Assembly (NCBI GenBank): GCA_005889275.1
Contig: VBFI01000063.1
Span: forward strand, 1-35,536
Length of the DNA: 35,536 nt
Direction of reading: 5' to 3'
DNA from: Chloroflexota bacterium
GTDB lineage: Bacteria > Chloroflexota > Limnocylindria > P2-11E
How positions within the stretch are numbered: the stretch's first letter is position 1; each line of letters starts with the position of its first letter. Position numbers and translations under genes: made by a program. This document shows, piece after piece, positions 1-8,433 of the stretch. The notes under the pieces are model-generated. The model ran no database searches and was not told the DNA's origin. It saw only the letters and a list, made by a program, of their open reading frames with translations.

Positions 1-280
1 AGAGGATCTGGAAGCCGTTGCAGCTTCCGAGCACCGCGCCACCTTCGCCGGCGAAGCGGCGAAGCTCCTTCGTCGCGGGAGAGAGCTTCGCGATCGCTCC
101 CGCGCGGAGGTAGTCGCCGTAGCTGAAGCCGCCGGGGACGATCGCGACGTCGAACCCGCGAAGGTCGGCGTCGCCGTGCCAGAGGATCTCGCTCTCGACG
201 CCCTCGACGAGCGTGAGCGCGTGCGCGAAGTCGCGTTCACTCCAGGTGCCCGGGTAGCGAAGGATCGCGACGCGGGTCAT
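1..280 (-). CDS. purQ: Phosphoribosylformylglycinamidine synthase, glutaminase subunit (partial, 3' end outside window)
   Basis: The first 93 residues are present; the rest lies beyond the left edge. PurQ hydrolyses glutamine and passes ammonia to PurL in the fourth step of de novo purine synthesis, acting in a cytosolic PurL-PurQ-PurS complex. The start ATG at 280 gives MTRVAILRYPGTWSERDF. The sequence then has the class I glutamine amidotransferase blocks PGGFSYGDYLRAGAIA and GSCNGFQIL; the Cys of GSCNGF is the expected nucleophile. purS lies upstream on the same strand but is separated by a gene on the opposite strand. PurL is not in the window and would be expected further left. The identification is secure despite truncation. 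Confidence 0.95.
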   Translation of the reverse strand, partial: MTRVAILRYPGTWSERDFAHALTLVEGVESEILWHGDADLRGFDVAIVPGGFSYGDYLRAGAIAKLSPATKELRRFAGEGGAVLGSCNGFQIL

Positions 281-298
281 GCGTCGTAGCCTCGAGCG

Positions 299-904
299 GT
301 GAGGATCCTCGCGCTCGCGCTCGTGATCGTCGCGGCGACATCGTGCGCGTTCGTCGATCGGCTGCGACCCGGGCCGACCATCGCGCCGCTCATCTCCGCC
401 GCGTTCCTGAGCGTCCACCTGGTGGCCGGGGACGCGGGCGATGCGCAGGAGCGGCAGCGCCTGCCCGGGCTGCGCGACGCGCTCGCCGGCGCGCTCCCCG
501 GGTCGTGGTCCGTGGCGACCGCGGGCCGCGGCATGCTCAACATGCGGACCGACGGCGACATCGACGTGACGCTCGAGGGCACGAACGGCACGTCGGCGCT
601 CACGCAGCACACGCGCGGCGGGAAGGTGACGTCGCGGACGATCGCGGTCCACACCATCGACGGGAGCCGCCGGCTCACGCTCTCCGAGCTCGTCGCCACG
701 ACCCTCCACGAGCTCGGCCACATCTGGTGCTGCTTCGGACCGGGGACGAGCGGCGGCCACTGGACCGACGCACCCGCCGGCTTCTCCGCGGTCGGGCTCA
801 TGTACTCACCGATGCGCTGCGACGTGCCCGCCGGCGGCGATCCGGTCTGCCCGAGCGTCTTCAGCGACCGCGAGCTCGCGCAGATGGGGCTCAACGGGCC
901 ATAG
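299..904 (+). CDS. Secreted or lipoprotein-type zinc metalloprotease, metzincin-like
   Basis: 201 aa from GTG 299. The N-terminus (MRILALALVIVAATSC) looks like a signal peptide ending in a possible but imperfect lipobox with Cys16. The C-terminal half has TLHELGHIWCC, a HExxH zinc-binding and catalytic motif, a further His in GGHW that could be the third ligand, and GLMYSP, which resembles a metzincin Met-turn. The spacing to the third His is longer than in the classical HExxHxxGxxH motif, so the exact family is open. Several Cys residues suggest disulfides in an exported protein. It runs against the purine genes: its start is 18 bp from the purQ start and its stop overlaps the 3' end of purS by 14 bp. 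The substrate is unknown. Confidence 0.75.
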   Translation: MRILALALVIVAATSCAFVDRLRPGPTIAPLISAAFLSVHLVAGDAGDAQERQRLPGLRDALAGALPGSWSVATAGRGMLNMRTDGDIDVTLEGTNGTSALTQHTRGGKVTSRTIAVHTIDGSRRLTLSELVATTLHELGHIWCCFGPGTSGGHWTDAPAGFSAVGLMYSPMRCDVPAGGDPVCPSVFSDRELAQMGLNGP

Positions 905-1154
905 CCGCCGCGGGCTCGAGCGTGACCTCATAGCTCTCGATCACCGGATTCGCCAGCAGCTGGTCGCCCATGCGCTCGGCGGCCTCGCGCGCGGCGCGCT
1001 CGTCCGCGGCATCGAACGTGACGACGATCTCCTTCCCCGTGCGGACCCCAAAGACGTCGTGACCGAGCGAGCGCAGCGCCGCGAACACCGCCTCGCCCTG
1101 TGGGTCGCGCACCTCGGCCTTGGGGCGGACGAGGACGCGGGCGACGAACCTCAC
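891..1154 (-). CDS. purS: Phosphoribosylformylglycinamidine synthase, PurS subunit
   Basis: 87 aa, the usual size for PurS, the small subunit that bridges PurQ and PurL in the FGAM synthase complex. It starts at GTG 1154 (MRFVARVLVRPKAEVRDPQG), and this GTG overlaps the purC stop as GTGA, which favours this start over a longer upstream frame. The family pattern is clear: an N-terminal beta strand, VRDPQGEAV, LGHDVFGVRTGKEI and a C-terminal NPVIESYEV. It is the last gene of the tightly coupled purD-purE-purB-purC-purS run. The 3' end overlaps the end of a convergent metalloprotease gene. Confidence 0.93.
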   Translation of the reverse strand: MRFVARVLVRPKAEVRDPQGEAVFAALRSLGHDVFGVRTGKEIVVTFDAADERAAREAAERMGDQLLANPVIESYEVTLEPAAAMAR

Positions 1155-2038
1155 GCGAGCGCCTTGCCGACGATGCGGCGGTAGCACTCGCGATACCGCT
1201 CGCTCGTGCCGCGCACGACCTCCTCCGGTAGTGCGGGCGCGGGGGGCTCCTTGTTCCACCCGGCGCCAAGGAGGAAGTCGCGCACGTACTGCTTGTCGTA
1301 GGACGGCGGCGCGCTGCCCGGCTTGTAGGTTTCCGCGTCCCAGTATCTGGACGAGTCCGGGGTCAGGACCTCGTCGATGAGCGTGATCTTCCCGTCGTGG
1401 AATCCGAACTCGAACTTGGTGTCCGCCAGGACGAGCCCCTTCTCCGCCGCCTCGTCGTGCGCGAACCGGTAGAGCGCGAGCGTGAGGCGCTCGAGGTCAC
1501 GCGCGAGGTCGGTCCCGACGAGATTGGCGAGCTGCGCTCGGGTGATGTTCTGATCGTGACCGCTCTCGGCCTTGGTCGCCGGCGTGAAGATCGGCTCGGG
1601 AAGCTGCTCGGATTCGAGAAGGGCGGCGGGGAGCTTCTCGCCGGCGACGGTCCCGAGGGCCTTGTACTCGGTCCAGGCGGAGCCGGAGATGTAGCCGCGC
1701 GCGACGCACTCGATGTCGATGCGCTCGCAGTGCGCGACGAGCACGGCCCGGCCGTTCAGCGTTTTGCTCTCGCGGAAGGCCCGCGGGAAGCGGCGTAGGT
1801 CGGTGGTGATGAGGTGGTTCGGCACGATCTTCTCGGTCCTGCGGAACCAGAAGTTCGACAGCTGCGTGAGGACCCGGCCCTTGTCCGGGATCGGCGTGGG
1901 CAGCACGACGTCGAACGCCGAAAGGCGATCGCTCGCGACGATGACGAGCTTGTCGCCGCCGGCCTCGTACACGTCGCGCACCTTGCCGCGGCGGAAAAGC
2001 GGCGCGCCCTGCACGCGCGACTCGAGGAGGACGCTCAT
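1151..2038 (-). CDS. purC: SAICAR synthetase (phosphoribosylaminoimidazole-succinocarboxamide synthase)
   Basis: 295 aa. It condenses CAIR with aspartate using ATP to make SAICAR. Start ATG 2038 overlaps the purB stop (ATGA). Visible family blocks are FRRGKVRDVYEAG near the N-terminus, SDRLSAFDVVLPTPIPDKG, the IECVARGYISGSAWTEY substrate-binding segment, and LADTKFEFGFHDG with LIDEVLTPDSSRYW. The length and C-terminal extension match the roughly 300-aa form rather than the roughly 240-aa form. It lies between purB and purS with 4-bp overlaps on both sides, which implies translational coupling. Confidence 0.96.
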   Translation of the reverse strand: MSVLLESRVQGAPLFRRGKVRDVYEAGGDKLVIVASDRLSAFDVVLPTPIPDKGRVLTQLSNFWFRRTEKIVPNHLITTDLRRFPRAFRESKTLNGRAVLVAHCERIDIECVARGYISGSAWTEYKALGTVAGEKLPAALLESEQLPEPIFTPATKAESGHDQNITRAQLANLVGTDLARDLERLTLALYRFAHDEAAEKGLVLADTKFEFGFHDGKITLIDEVLTPDSSRYWDAETYKPGSAPPSYDKQYVRDFLLGAGWNKEPPAPALPEEVVRGTSERYRECYRRIVGKALA

Positions 2039-3441
2039 TCGGGGAGGACGCCCTTCAGGCGCTCGCGCCACGTCGAGGCGACGTCCCTGGCGACCTGCGT
2101 CGCGAGGCCGCGGTACTCCTCGGGCCGCTCGAGGATGCGCCGCTCGTCGGGCCCCAAGCGCTTCAGGTACTCCCGCAGGTCGGTGTCGAGCGTCGCGACC
2201 TCGAGGAGCGTGCGCCCGCCGCGCTCCGCCTCGAGCGTGAGCCGGCGCACGGCCTCGTGCGCATCGGGATGGCCGTACTTGGCGAGGAGCACGTAGAGCG
2301 GCTCGGCGGCGATGGTGCCGCGCGACATCGCGAGGTTCGCTTTCAGCCGGTCACGGTCGACCCGCATGCCGTCGAGCGAGGTCGCGAGCCTGCCCGCCGC
2401 GTACGCGGTCGCCGCGAGGATCTCGCCGAGGAAACGCTGCGACGCGGAGTTCGTGAGATCGCGCTGGTGCTCGCTGATCTGATCCATATAGGTGGTGAGC
2501 ATCCGCGGCGCCATCGCCTTCCAGATCGACTTCACGTTCTCGAACGACACCGGGTTGCGCTTGTGCGGCATCGTCGAGGAGCCCACCTGATCGGGCGCGA
2601 ACGACTCGGCGACCTCGCCGATCTCGCTCCGCTGCAGCTGACGCATGTCGTCCGCGAGGTTCGCCATGACGCCGAGCGCGCTGATGCAGGCGTGCGCGAG
2701 GTCGGTCCAGCCTTCGGGCGGGACGATCTGCGTCGACACCGGCGCGGCGTGCAGGCCGAGGCTCCCGAGGAAGCGCCGCTCGAGCGCCCGCGGATCGCCG
2801 GCGAGGAGGGCGAGCGCGTTGAACGCGCCGACGGCACCGGAGAGCTTGCCGGGGAGCCGCCGCGCCGAAAGGCGCAGCTGCTCGAGCCGGTCGCCCAGGC
2901 GCGCGACGTACTCGGCCATCGCGAAGCCGAACGTCACCGGCTCGGCGTGGCGGCCGTGCGTGCGGCCGATCTGCGGCGTCTCCGCCTCGGCTTCGGCGAT
3001 GGAGATGCACTTCGCGATGAGCACCGCGATCGTCGGCACGAGCACCCGCTCGACGCATTCGCGGTAGCGGAGGGCGTTCGCGGTGTCGACGATGTCGTAG
3101 CTGGTCGCGCCGAGGTGGACGAAGCGCCTTGCCTCGTCGGGGACGTGCGCGCGGATGACGTTCACGAGCGCGCGCACGTCGTGCCTGGTGCGGGTCTCCT
3201 CGTCGGCGACCTCCTGCGGGGTGATCCGGTCGGCGGCGCTCGCGATCGCGTTCGCGGCGGTCTTGTCGGCGATGCCGAGGTCCGCGAGGGCGAGCGCGAG
3301 CGCGCCCTCGACCCGAGCCTGGTACTTCGTGGCCGCGGACGCGGAGAGGTATGGATGGAGCGCCTTGTAGAGGGCCTGGTCTCCGCCGTAAAAACGCGAA
3401 TCGAGCGGCGAGACCGTGTCGAAGCGGCTGGTGATGGTCAT
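2035..3441 (-). CDS. purB: Adenylosuccinate lyase
   Basis: 468 aa. It removes fumarate from SAICAR (to AICAR) and from adenylosuccinate (to AMP), so it serves both the main pathway and the AMP branch. The start at ATG 3441 overlaps the purE stop (ATGA) and begins [19 protein letters not shown]. The fumarase/aspartase superfamily signature [15 protein letters not shown] is intact, as is the [14 protein letters not shown] block that carries the active-site His. The frame stays open far upstream of ATG 3441, but that part is antisense-like low-complexity sequence and is not homologous. Confidence 0.96.
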   Translation of the reverse strand: MTITSRFDTVSPLDSRFYGGDQALYKALHPYLSASAATKYQARVEGALALALADLGIADKTAANAIASAADRITPQEVADEETRTRHDVRALVNVIRAHVPDEARRFVHLGATSYDIVDTANALRYRECVERVLVPTIAVLIAKCISIAEAEAETPQIGRTHGRHAEPVTFGFAMAEYVARLGDRLEQLRLSARRLPGKLSGAVGAFNALALLAGDPRALERRFLGSLGLHAAPVSTQIVPPEGWTDLAHACISALGVMANLADDMRQLQRSEIGEVAESFAPDQVGSSTMPHKRNPVSFENVKSIWKAMAPRMLTTYMDQISEHQRDLTNSASQRFLGEILAATAYAAGRLATSLDGMRVDRDRLKANLAMSRGTIAAEPLYVLLAKYGHPDAHEAVRRLTLEAERGGRTLLEVATLDTDLREYLKRLGPDERRILERPEEYRGLATQVARDVASTWRERLKGVLPE

Positions 3442-3917
3442 CCCGCGAGGACCTTCGCGGCCATGCCCTCGCGCATCGTGCGCACGCGGCCGGCCAGCAG
3501 CTCGTCGCCCGTCGCGAGGATCTCCGCCGCGAGGATGCCCGCGTTCGCGGCGCCGGCGTCGCCGACCGCGACCGTCGCGACCGGCACGCCGCGTGGCATC
3601 TGCACCGTCGAGAGGAGGGCATCGAGCCCGCCCGCGATCGCGTTCGGCGACACGAGCGGCACGCCGATGACCGGAAGGGTCGTGAGCGAGGCGACCGCGC
3701 CGGCGAGATGCGCCGCGCCGCCGGCGCCGCAGATGATCACGCGCACGCCGCGCGTCTCGAGCGTGTCGACCCACTCGCGGAGAGCCTCCGGGGTCCGGTG
3801 CGCCGAGAGCACCCGGATCTCCACCTCGACGCCGAGGGCGCCGAGCGTCTCGGCGGCGAGTCCCATGGTGGCCTGGTCCGAGGCCGAGCCCATGACGATC
3901 GCGACGCGCGGGCTCAT
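3438..3917 (-). CDS. purE: N5-carboxyaminoimidazole ribonucleotide mutase
   Basis: 159 aa, typical for class I PurE, which converts N5-CAIR to CAIR. Start ATG 3917 overlaps the purD stop. It shows [10 protein letters not shown], the [11 protein letters not shown] active-site loop with its conserved His, [12 protein letters not shown] and VIGVPL. PurK, which makes the N5-CAIR substrate in organisms with class I PurE, is not in this window and must be encoded elsewhere. The overlaps with purD and purB indicate a single transcript. Confidence 0.95.
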   Translation of the reverse strand: MSPRVAIVMGSASDQATMGLAAETLGALGVEVEIRVLSAHRTPEALREWVDTLETRGVRVIICGAGGAAHLAGAVASLTTLPVIGVPLVSPNAIAGGLDALLSTVQMPRGVPVATVAVGDAGAANAGILAAEILATGDELLAGRVRTMREGMAAKVLAG

Positions 3918-5263
3918 GCGACGGCCACCTCCTGTCGCGCGATGTCCGAACGATAGAACCTGCCTTCGAAGCTCACGCGCTCCGCACCGGCATACGCCCG
4001 ATCGCGTGCCTGCGCGACGTTCTCGCCGCTCGCCACCATGTGCATGACGCGGCCGCCGCTTGCGACCAGGTTGCCCGTCCCATCGCGGCGCGTCGCCCCG
4101 TGGAACGCGAAGACGCCCTCGGGCAGCCGGTCGAGGCCGTCGATGCGCATCCCGGTCTTCGGCGTCCCCGGGTAGTTCTCGGCGCAGAGCACCACGTCCA
4201 CGAACGCGCGGCCGGAGAACCTGAGCGGATTCGCGGCGACGTACTCGGCGAGCTTCCCCTCGCCGAGCGCCACCATGAGCCGCGCGAAGTCGCCTTCGAG
4301 CCGCGGCAGCGTGACCTCCGCCTCCGGATCGCCGAAGCGGGCGTTGTACTCGAGGACACGCCAGCCCTTGGACGTCTTCATGAGGCCCGCGTAGAGGACG
4401 CCGCGGTAGGGGGTGCCGCGCGCGGCGAGCGCCTTCGCGATCGGTGCGATGAGCGCGTCGGCGACGCTCTGCGCGTCCGCGTCCGGCAAGACCGTGGTCG
4501 GCGAGAAGGCCCCCATCCCGCCGGTGTTGGCGCCGGTGTCGCCGTCGCCGACGCGCTTGTGGTCCCGCGCCGGCGGGAGCGCGACGACGGTCTCCCCGTC
4601 GACGAGCGCCTGGAGCGACGCCTCGTCCCCTTCGAGGAGCTCCTCGAAGAGCACTCGGCCGTCCGCGACGGCGGGCGAGCCGAGCGCTTCGCGCGCCTCT
4701 TCGATCGTTCGCGCGACCACGACGCCCTTGCCGAGCGCGAGACCGTCGGCCTTGACCACGAGCGGAGCGCCCCAGCGCTCGAGCGCGTCGCGGGCGGCGC
4801 CCGCGTCGGCGAAGGCCTCCCACCCGGCGGTCGGCACGCCGGCCTCCTTCATGAGCTCCTTCGCGAAGCTCTTCGACCACTCGACCTTGGACGCTTCCCG
4901 CGACGCGCCGACGACCGCGATGCCCGAACGGCGGAGGACGTCGCCCATGCCCTTCGCGACGAGATCGTCGGGTCCGACGATCGCGAGGTCGATGTGCGAG
5001 GCGAGCACGTGCTCCTCGATGCGGGGCACGTCGTCGGGGTTGAAGCCGATGATCCGCGTGAAGAGCGACATGCCGGCGTTTCCCGGGGTGACGTCGATGG
5101 TCGTCACGCTCGAACAGTTCGCAAGGCGCCAGGCGATCGCGTACTCCCGACCGCCGCCCCCGAGCACGAGGCAGTTGAGGCCCGGCGCCCCGGGCGAGCG
5201 CCCGGGGCTGCGCTGCCTCCGCTGCTCCCAGATCTTCTGATGCACGCGCTCGCCGCGGAGCAT
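3914..5263 (-). CDS. purD: Phosphoribosylamine-glycine ligase (GAR synthetase)
   Basis: ATP-grasp ligase joining phosphoribosylamine and glycine. The conserved N-terminus is [19 protein letters not shown]. The ATP-grasp core has [14 protein letters not shown], and a later block reads [23 protein letters not shown] supplies metal-ligand residues. No start codon lies directly before the conserved core. The nearest in-frame candidates are ATG 5263 and GTG 5272, giving about 28-31 extra residues rich in Arg, Gly and Pro. That segment includes a near-perfect GC palindrome at 5188-5207. Either the protein has an unusual N-terminal extension or a start is hidden by a sequence error. guaA lies immediately upstream. 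Confidence 0.93.
   Translation of the reverse strand: MLRGERVHQKIWEQRRQRSPGRSPGAPGLNCLVLGGGGREYAIAWRLANCSSVTTIDVTPGNAGMSLFTRIIGFNPDDVPRIEEHVLASHIDLAIVGPDDLVAKGMGDVLRRSGIAVVGASREASKVEWSKSFAKELMKEAGVPTAGWEAFADAGAARDALERWGAPLVVKADGLALGKGVVVARTIEEAREALGSPAVADGRVLFEELLEGDEASLQALVDGETVVALPPARDHKRVGDGDTGANTGGMGAFSPTTVLPDADAQSVADALIAPIAKALAARGTPYRGVLYAGLMKTSKGWRVLEYNARFGDPEAEVTLPRLEGDFARLMVALGEGKLAEYVAANPLRFSGRAFVDVVLCAENYPGTPKTGMRIDGLDRLPEGVFAFHGATRRDGTGNLVASGGRVMHMVASGENVAQARDRAYAGAERVSFEGRFYRSDIARQEVAVA
5188..5207. repeat. GC-rich inverted repeat in the 5' part of purD
   Basis: Two 9-bp arms, CCCCGGGCG and CGCCCGGGG, are separated by 2 bp. It would fold into a very stable hairpin in the mRNA between the guaA end and the conserved start of purD. 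No T-run follows, so it is not a standard intrinsic terminator. It may modulate purD translation or only reflect an Arg/Gly/Pro-coding extension. Confidence 0.5.
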
Positions 5264-5297
5264 GTCCCTCACGCGGGGGTGACCGCGCGGTGGACGG

Positions 5298-6899
5298 TCA
5301 CTCCCATTCGATCGTCGCCGGCGGCTTGGACGAGATGTCGTAGACGACGCGGTTCACGCCGGGCACCTCGTTCACGATCCGCGCCGAGACCCGCTCGAGC
5401 AGGTCGTACGGAAGGCGCGCCCAGTCCGCGGTCATGAAATCTTCGGTCGTCACCGCGCGGAGTGCGACGAGCGCGCCGTAGGTTCGGAAATCGCCCTGCA
5501 CGCCGACGCTCCGGACCGGCGTGAGGACCGCGAACGCCTGCGCGACCGTCCGGTACAGGTCCGCGGCACGCAGCTCTTCGATGAAGATCGCATCGGCCCG
5601 ACGCAAGGTATCGAGCTTTTCCTGATCGACCGGTCCGAGCACGCGCACCGCGAGACCGGGTCCGGGGAACGGGTGGCGCCAGAGGATATCTTCGGGGATG
5701 CCCAGCTCGGCGCCCACGCGGCGGACCTCGTCCTTGAAAAGGCGGCGGAGCGGCTCGACGACCTCGAGCGCCATCACCTCGGGCAGGCCGCCGACGTTGT
5801 GGTGGGTCTTGATGCGCGCGCTCGTCTTCGATTCGCGTGAGCGCGACTCGATGATGTCCGGGTAGATCGTCCCCTGGACGAGGAACGGCTTCGCCGGGCC
5901 GTCGCTGGCGAAGCCCTGCATCCGCGCGACCGTCTCGAAGCATCTGATGAACTGTTCGCCGATGATCGCGCGCTTGCGCTCGGGGTCGTCCACCCCCGCG
6001 AGCTCGCGCATGAATCTCTCCGAGGCGTTGAAGTGCGCCAATCGCAGCCGCGGCCCGAAGGTCGCCATGACCTCTGTGGCCTCGTTCGCCCGGAGCAAGC
6101 CGGTGTCGACGAACACGCACAGCAATCGGTCGCCAATCGCGCGAGACACGAGCGCTGCCGCGACCGCCGAGTCGACCCCACCCGAGAGGGCACAGATCGC
6201 CGGCCGATCGCCCACGGTCTGCCGGATCTCCGCGATCGCCTCCTCGACGAAGGCCGCTGGCGTCCAGTCGCCGGTGGCTCCGCAAACCCGGTAGAGGAAG
6301 TTGCGGATGATCTCGGCGCCCCGAGGCGTGTGCGCCACCTCTGGATGGAACTGCACGGCGAATCGGGTGCTTCCGTCACTCATTGCCGCGACTGGAACCG
6401 TCGAGGTGCGAGCGATCGTCGTGAACCCCGGCGGCGGCGTGCGCACGGTGTCGCCGTGACTCACCCAGGCGCGCTCGCTCGCTCCGAGTCCCTCGAAGAT
6501 CCCCGAGTGTTGGGCGATGTCGACGGTCGCGGGGCCGTACTCGCGTTTGCCTTCGGCGACGACATCGCCGCCGAGGACGTGCGCCATGAGCTGCATTCCG
6601 TAACAGATTCCGAGAACCGGGATTCCGCCCGCCAAGATCGACGGGTTGATGTCCGGCGCGTCAGGCTCGTACACGCTCGCCGGTCCGCCGGAAAGGATGA
6701 CCCCGATAACGCCCTTCGCGCGTAGCTCCTCGAGTGTGACGTCGTGCGGAAAGATCTCGCAGTACACGCGTGACTCACGCACGCGCCGCGCGATGAGCTG
6801 CGTGTACTGCGATCCGAAGTCCAGGATCGCGATCGTCGCGCGCCGAGACGGACCGGTTCCCGCCCCGGACTCGGGGCGAACGAGCTGCGACCGTGTCAT
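5298..6899 (-). CDS. guaA: GMP synthase (glutamine-hydrolysing)
   Basis: 533 aa, with two domains. The N-terminal class I glutaminase (about residues 20-215) has the nucleophile in [16 protein letters not shown] and the His/Glu pair in [10 protein letters not shown]. The ATP pyrophosphatase and dimerisation domains follow, with the P-loop [15 protein letters not shown] and the C-terminal signature [18 protein letters not shown]. It aminates XMP to GMP in the cytosol. Start ATG 6899 leaves about 20 residues before the conserved [11 protein letters not shown]. It sits 3 bp after guaB, so XMP production and consumption are co-transcribed, and it precedes purD. Confidence 0.97.
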   Translation of the reverse strand: MTRSQLVRPESGAGTGPSRRATIAILDFGSQYTQLIARRVRESRVYCEIFPHDVTLEELRAKGVIGVILSGGPASVYEPDAPDINPSILAGGIPVLGICYGMQLMAHVLGGDVVAEGKREYGPATVDIAQHSGIFEGLGASERAWVSHGDTVRTPPPGFTTIARTSTVPVAAMSDGSTRFAVQFHPEVAHTPRGAEIIRNFLYRVCGATGDWTPAAFVEEAIAEIRQTVGDRPAICALSGGVDSAVAAALVSRAIGDRLLCVFVDTGLLRANEATEVMATFGPRLRLAHFNASERFMRELAGVDDPERKRAIIGEQFIRCFETVARMQGFASDGPAKPFLVQGTIYPDIIESRSRESKTSARIKTHHNVGGLPEVMALEVVEPLRRLFKDEVRRVGAELGIPEDILWRHPFPGPGLAVRVLGPVDQEKLDTLRRADAIFIEELRAADLYRTVAQAFAVLTPVRSVGVQGDFRTYGALVALRAVTTEDFMTADWARLPYDLLERVSARIVNEVPGVNRVVYDISSKPPATIEWE

Positions 6900-6902
6900 G
6901 AG

Positions 6903-8015
6903 CTAGGCCCGGACTCGGTAGTTGGGCGCGTCGGCGGTGATGCGGACGTCGTGCGGATGAGATTCGCGGAGGCCGGCGCCGGAGATGCGGACGAACCGCG
7001 CGTTGGCACGAAGGTCGTCGATCGTGCCCGCGCCGGCGTAGCCCATGCCCGCCCGCAGTCCGCCGACGAGCTGGTGGACGAGCGGCACGAGCGCACCCTG
7101 CACCGGGACGCGCCCTTCGATGCCTTCCGGCACGAGCTTGGAGAACTCGCCGACGTCCTGCTGGCCGTAGCGGTCGCGCGAAGGGGCGGCGCCCGCGGCG
7201 CGCGCGCGCATCGCGGCGAGCGAGCCCATTCCGCGGAACGACTTGAACCGGCCTTCGTTCGTCTCGATTAGCTCGCCGGGCGCCTCGTCCACACCCGCGA
7301 GGATCCCGCCGAGCATGACCGTGGAGGCTCCCGCGCCGATCGCCTTCGCGATGTCGCCGGAGTGCTGGATGCCTCCGTCCGCGCACACCGGGATGCCATG
7401 GCGGTCGGCGACCTCGGCGCAGTCGAAGACCGCGGTGATCTGTGGCATGCCCGCGCCCGCGACGATTCGCGTCGTGCAGATCGCGCCCGGACCCATGCCG
7501 ACCTTCACGCAGTCGGCCCCCGCCGCGATGAGCTCCTCGGTGCCCTCGGCGGTCGCGACGTTGCCGGCGATGACCTGCACGCGGTGCCGCGCCTTCACCT
7601 TCTCGACCATGCGGATGACGGCGGCGGAATGCCCGTGCGCCGTGTCGACGACGAGCACGTCGACTCCGGCGCCGACGAGCGCGGCCGCGCGTTCATCCGC
7701 GTCGCCGGCGACACCCACCGCGGCTCCGACGAGGACGTCGGCATCCTTGGCGCGACGGACCTGGTCCGCCTGTTCGAGGACGGTGAGGTTCCGGTGAATG
7801 ACGCCGAGGCCGCCCAGGCGACCGAGCGCGATCGCGAGGGTCGCGTCGGTGACCGTGTCCATCGCGGCGGAGAGGATCGGGATGTCCAGGCGGATCTCGT
7901 TCGTGAGACGGGTCTCGGTGGAGACCTGCGTGGGGAGGATGTCGCTGCGGGCAGGGATGAGGAGGACGTCGTCGAAGGTGAGCCCTTCTTTGGCGAACTT
8001 GTCCTCCCGGGTCAA
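6903..8015 (-). CDS. guaB: Inosine-5'-monophosphate dehydrogenase lacking the CBS (Bateman) domain
   Basis: 370 aa against roughly 480-500 for standard IMPDH. It oxidises IMP to XMP with NAD, the committed step to GMP. The barrel is intact: [16 protein letters not shown] at the N-terminus, SAAMDTVTD, the catalytic loop GPGAICTTR with Cys180, [10 protein letters not shown], and the flap region with RYGQQD. After [19 protein letters not shown] (to residue 90) the chain goes straight to [11 protein letters not shown], exactly where two CBS motifs are normally inserted. The start is TTG 8015, supported by an upstream GAGGGCGG and the lack of another in-frame start. GMPR is a less likely alternative because of the IMPDH-type flap and the guaA neighbour. 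Confidence 0.93.
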   Translation of the reverse strand: MTREDKFAKEGLTFDDVLLIPARSDILPTQVSTETRLTNEIRLDIPILSAAMDTVTDATLAIALGRLGGLGVIHRNLTVLEQADQVRRAKDADVLVGAAVGVAGDADERAAALVGAGVDVLVVDTAHGHSAAVIRMVEKVKARHRVQVIAGNVATAEGTEELIAAGADCVKVGMGPGAICTTRIVAGAGMPQITAVFDCAEVADRHGIPVCADGGIQHSGDIAKAIGAGASTVMLGGILAGVDEAPGELIETNEGRFKSFRGMGSLAAMRARAAGAAPSRDRYGQQDVGEFSKLVPEGIEGRVPVQGALVPLVHQLVGGLRAGMGYAGAGTIDDLRANARFVRISGAGLRESHPHDVRITADAPNYRVRA

Positions 8016-8111
8016 TCCGCCGCCCTCACGCGGGCAAGTGTATCGACTCGATGAGCGCGGCGGCTCGCTTGGTGGCTCTGGCCGCGCCGCCGCGCGCGAC
8101 CGGCGCCTCCG

Positions 8112-8267
8112 CTACCGGCCGGCGCCGACGACCTGCACGTTCCGGTGCGTCATCGTGGCGGTCCCGCTCAGTGTTCCGTTGGCGAGCATGTGCTCGAAGG
8201 CGAAGAGGCTGCCCCACACGAGGATGTTCAGTGAGATGAGCACCGCGATCAGTGGACGGACAAACAT
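8112..8267 (-). CDS. Small single-span membrane protein, unknown function
   Basis: 51 aa from ATG 8267, preceded by a good ribosome binding site (AGGAAGG about 7 bp upstream). The sequence MFVRPLIAVLISLNILVWGSL makes one N-terminal transmembrane helix, followed by a short polar tail (NGTLSGTATMTHRNVQVVGAGR). It lies between purA and guaB on the same strand. I do not recognise the family. A longer frame reaching 8354 exists, but the ribosome binding site favours 8267. The 8016-8111 gap after it shows nothing. Confidence 0.6.
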   Translation of the reverse strand: MFVRPLIAVLISLNILVWGSLFAFEHMLANGTLSGTATMTHRNVQVVGAGR

Positions 8268-8280
8268 TTCGGTTCCTTCC

Positions 8281-8432
8281 TCCGAGTGGCTTCGACCATC
8301 ACGCCGGCCGAACCGCTCAGGCGCGACTCTCGGCTTCGTGGGCCGAGCGGACATCGCCCCCGCGGGGGAGATGGCCGAGCGCGACGCGGTTTCTCCCCCG
8401 TTCGGGTGAGCCGCGGGGCGCTCGCGAGCGCC
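8281..8432 (-). other. Structured purA to 51-aa-gene spacer (candidate RNA element)
   Basis: Read on the minus strand, this 152-bp gap starts with an 18-bp perfect palindrome (8416-8433) overlapping the purA stop. It is followed by arms GGGGGAGA and TCTCCCCC about 20 bases apart, then a small hairpin CTCGGC-N7-GCCGAG, then the ribosome binding site of the 51-aa gene. It could be a processing or attenuation element, or just GC-rich spacer. I could not match it to a known riboswitch. Confidence 0.3.
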
Positions 8433-8433
8433 C
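8416..8433. terminator. Palindrome at the purA 3' end, possible weak terminator
   Basis: GGGCGCTCG-CGAGCGCCC is a perfect 18-bp palindrome that touches the purA stop codon. It lacks a T-tract on either strand, so efficient intrinsic termination is doubtful; it may protect the mRNA 3' end. Confidence 0.3.

Noticed and set aside
2257-4047. Long plus-strand open frame opposite purB and purE
   Set aside because: High-GC antisense frame with Arg/Gly-rich composition; the minus strand encodes recognisable purine enzymes throughout.
8281-8432. ZTP, fluoride or c-di-GMP riboswitch upstream of the 51-aa gene
   Set aside because: Purine context made ZTP attractive, but the conserved core segments of these classes are not present; left as an unnamed structured spacer.
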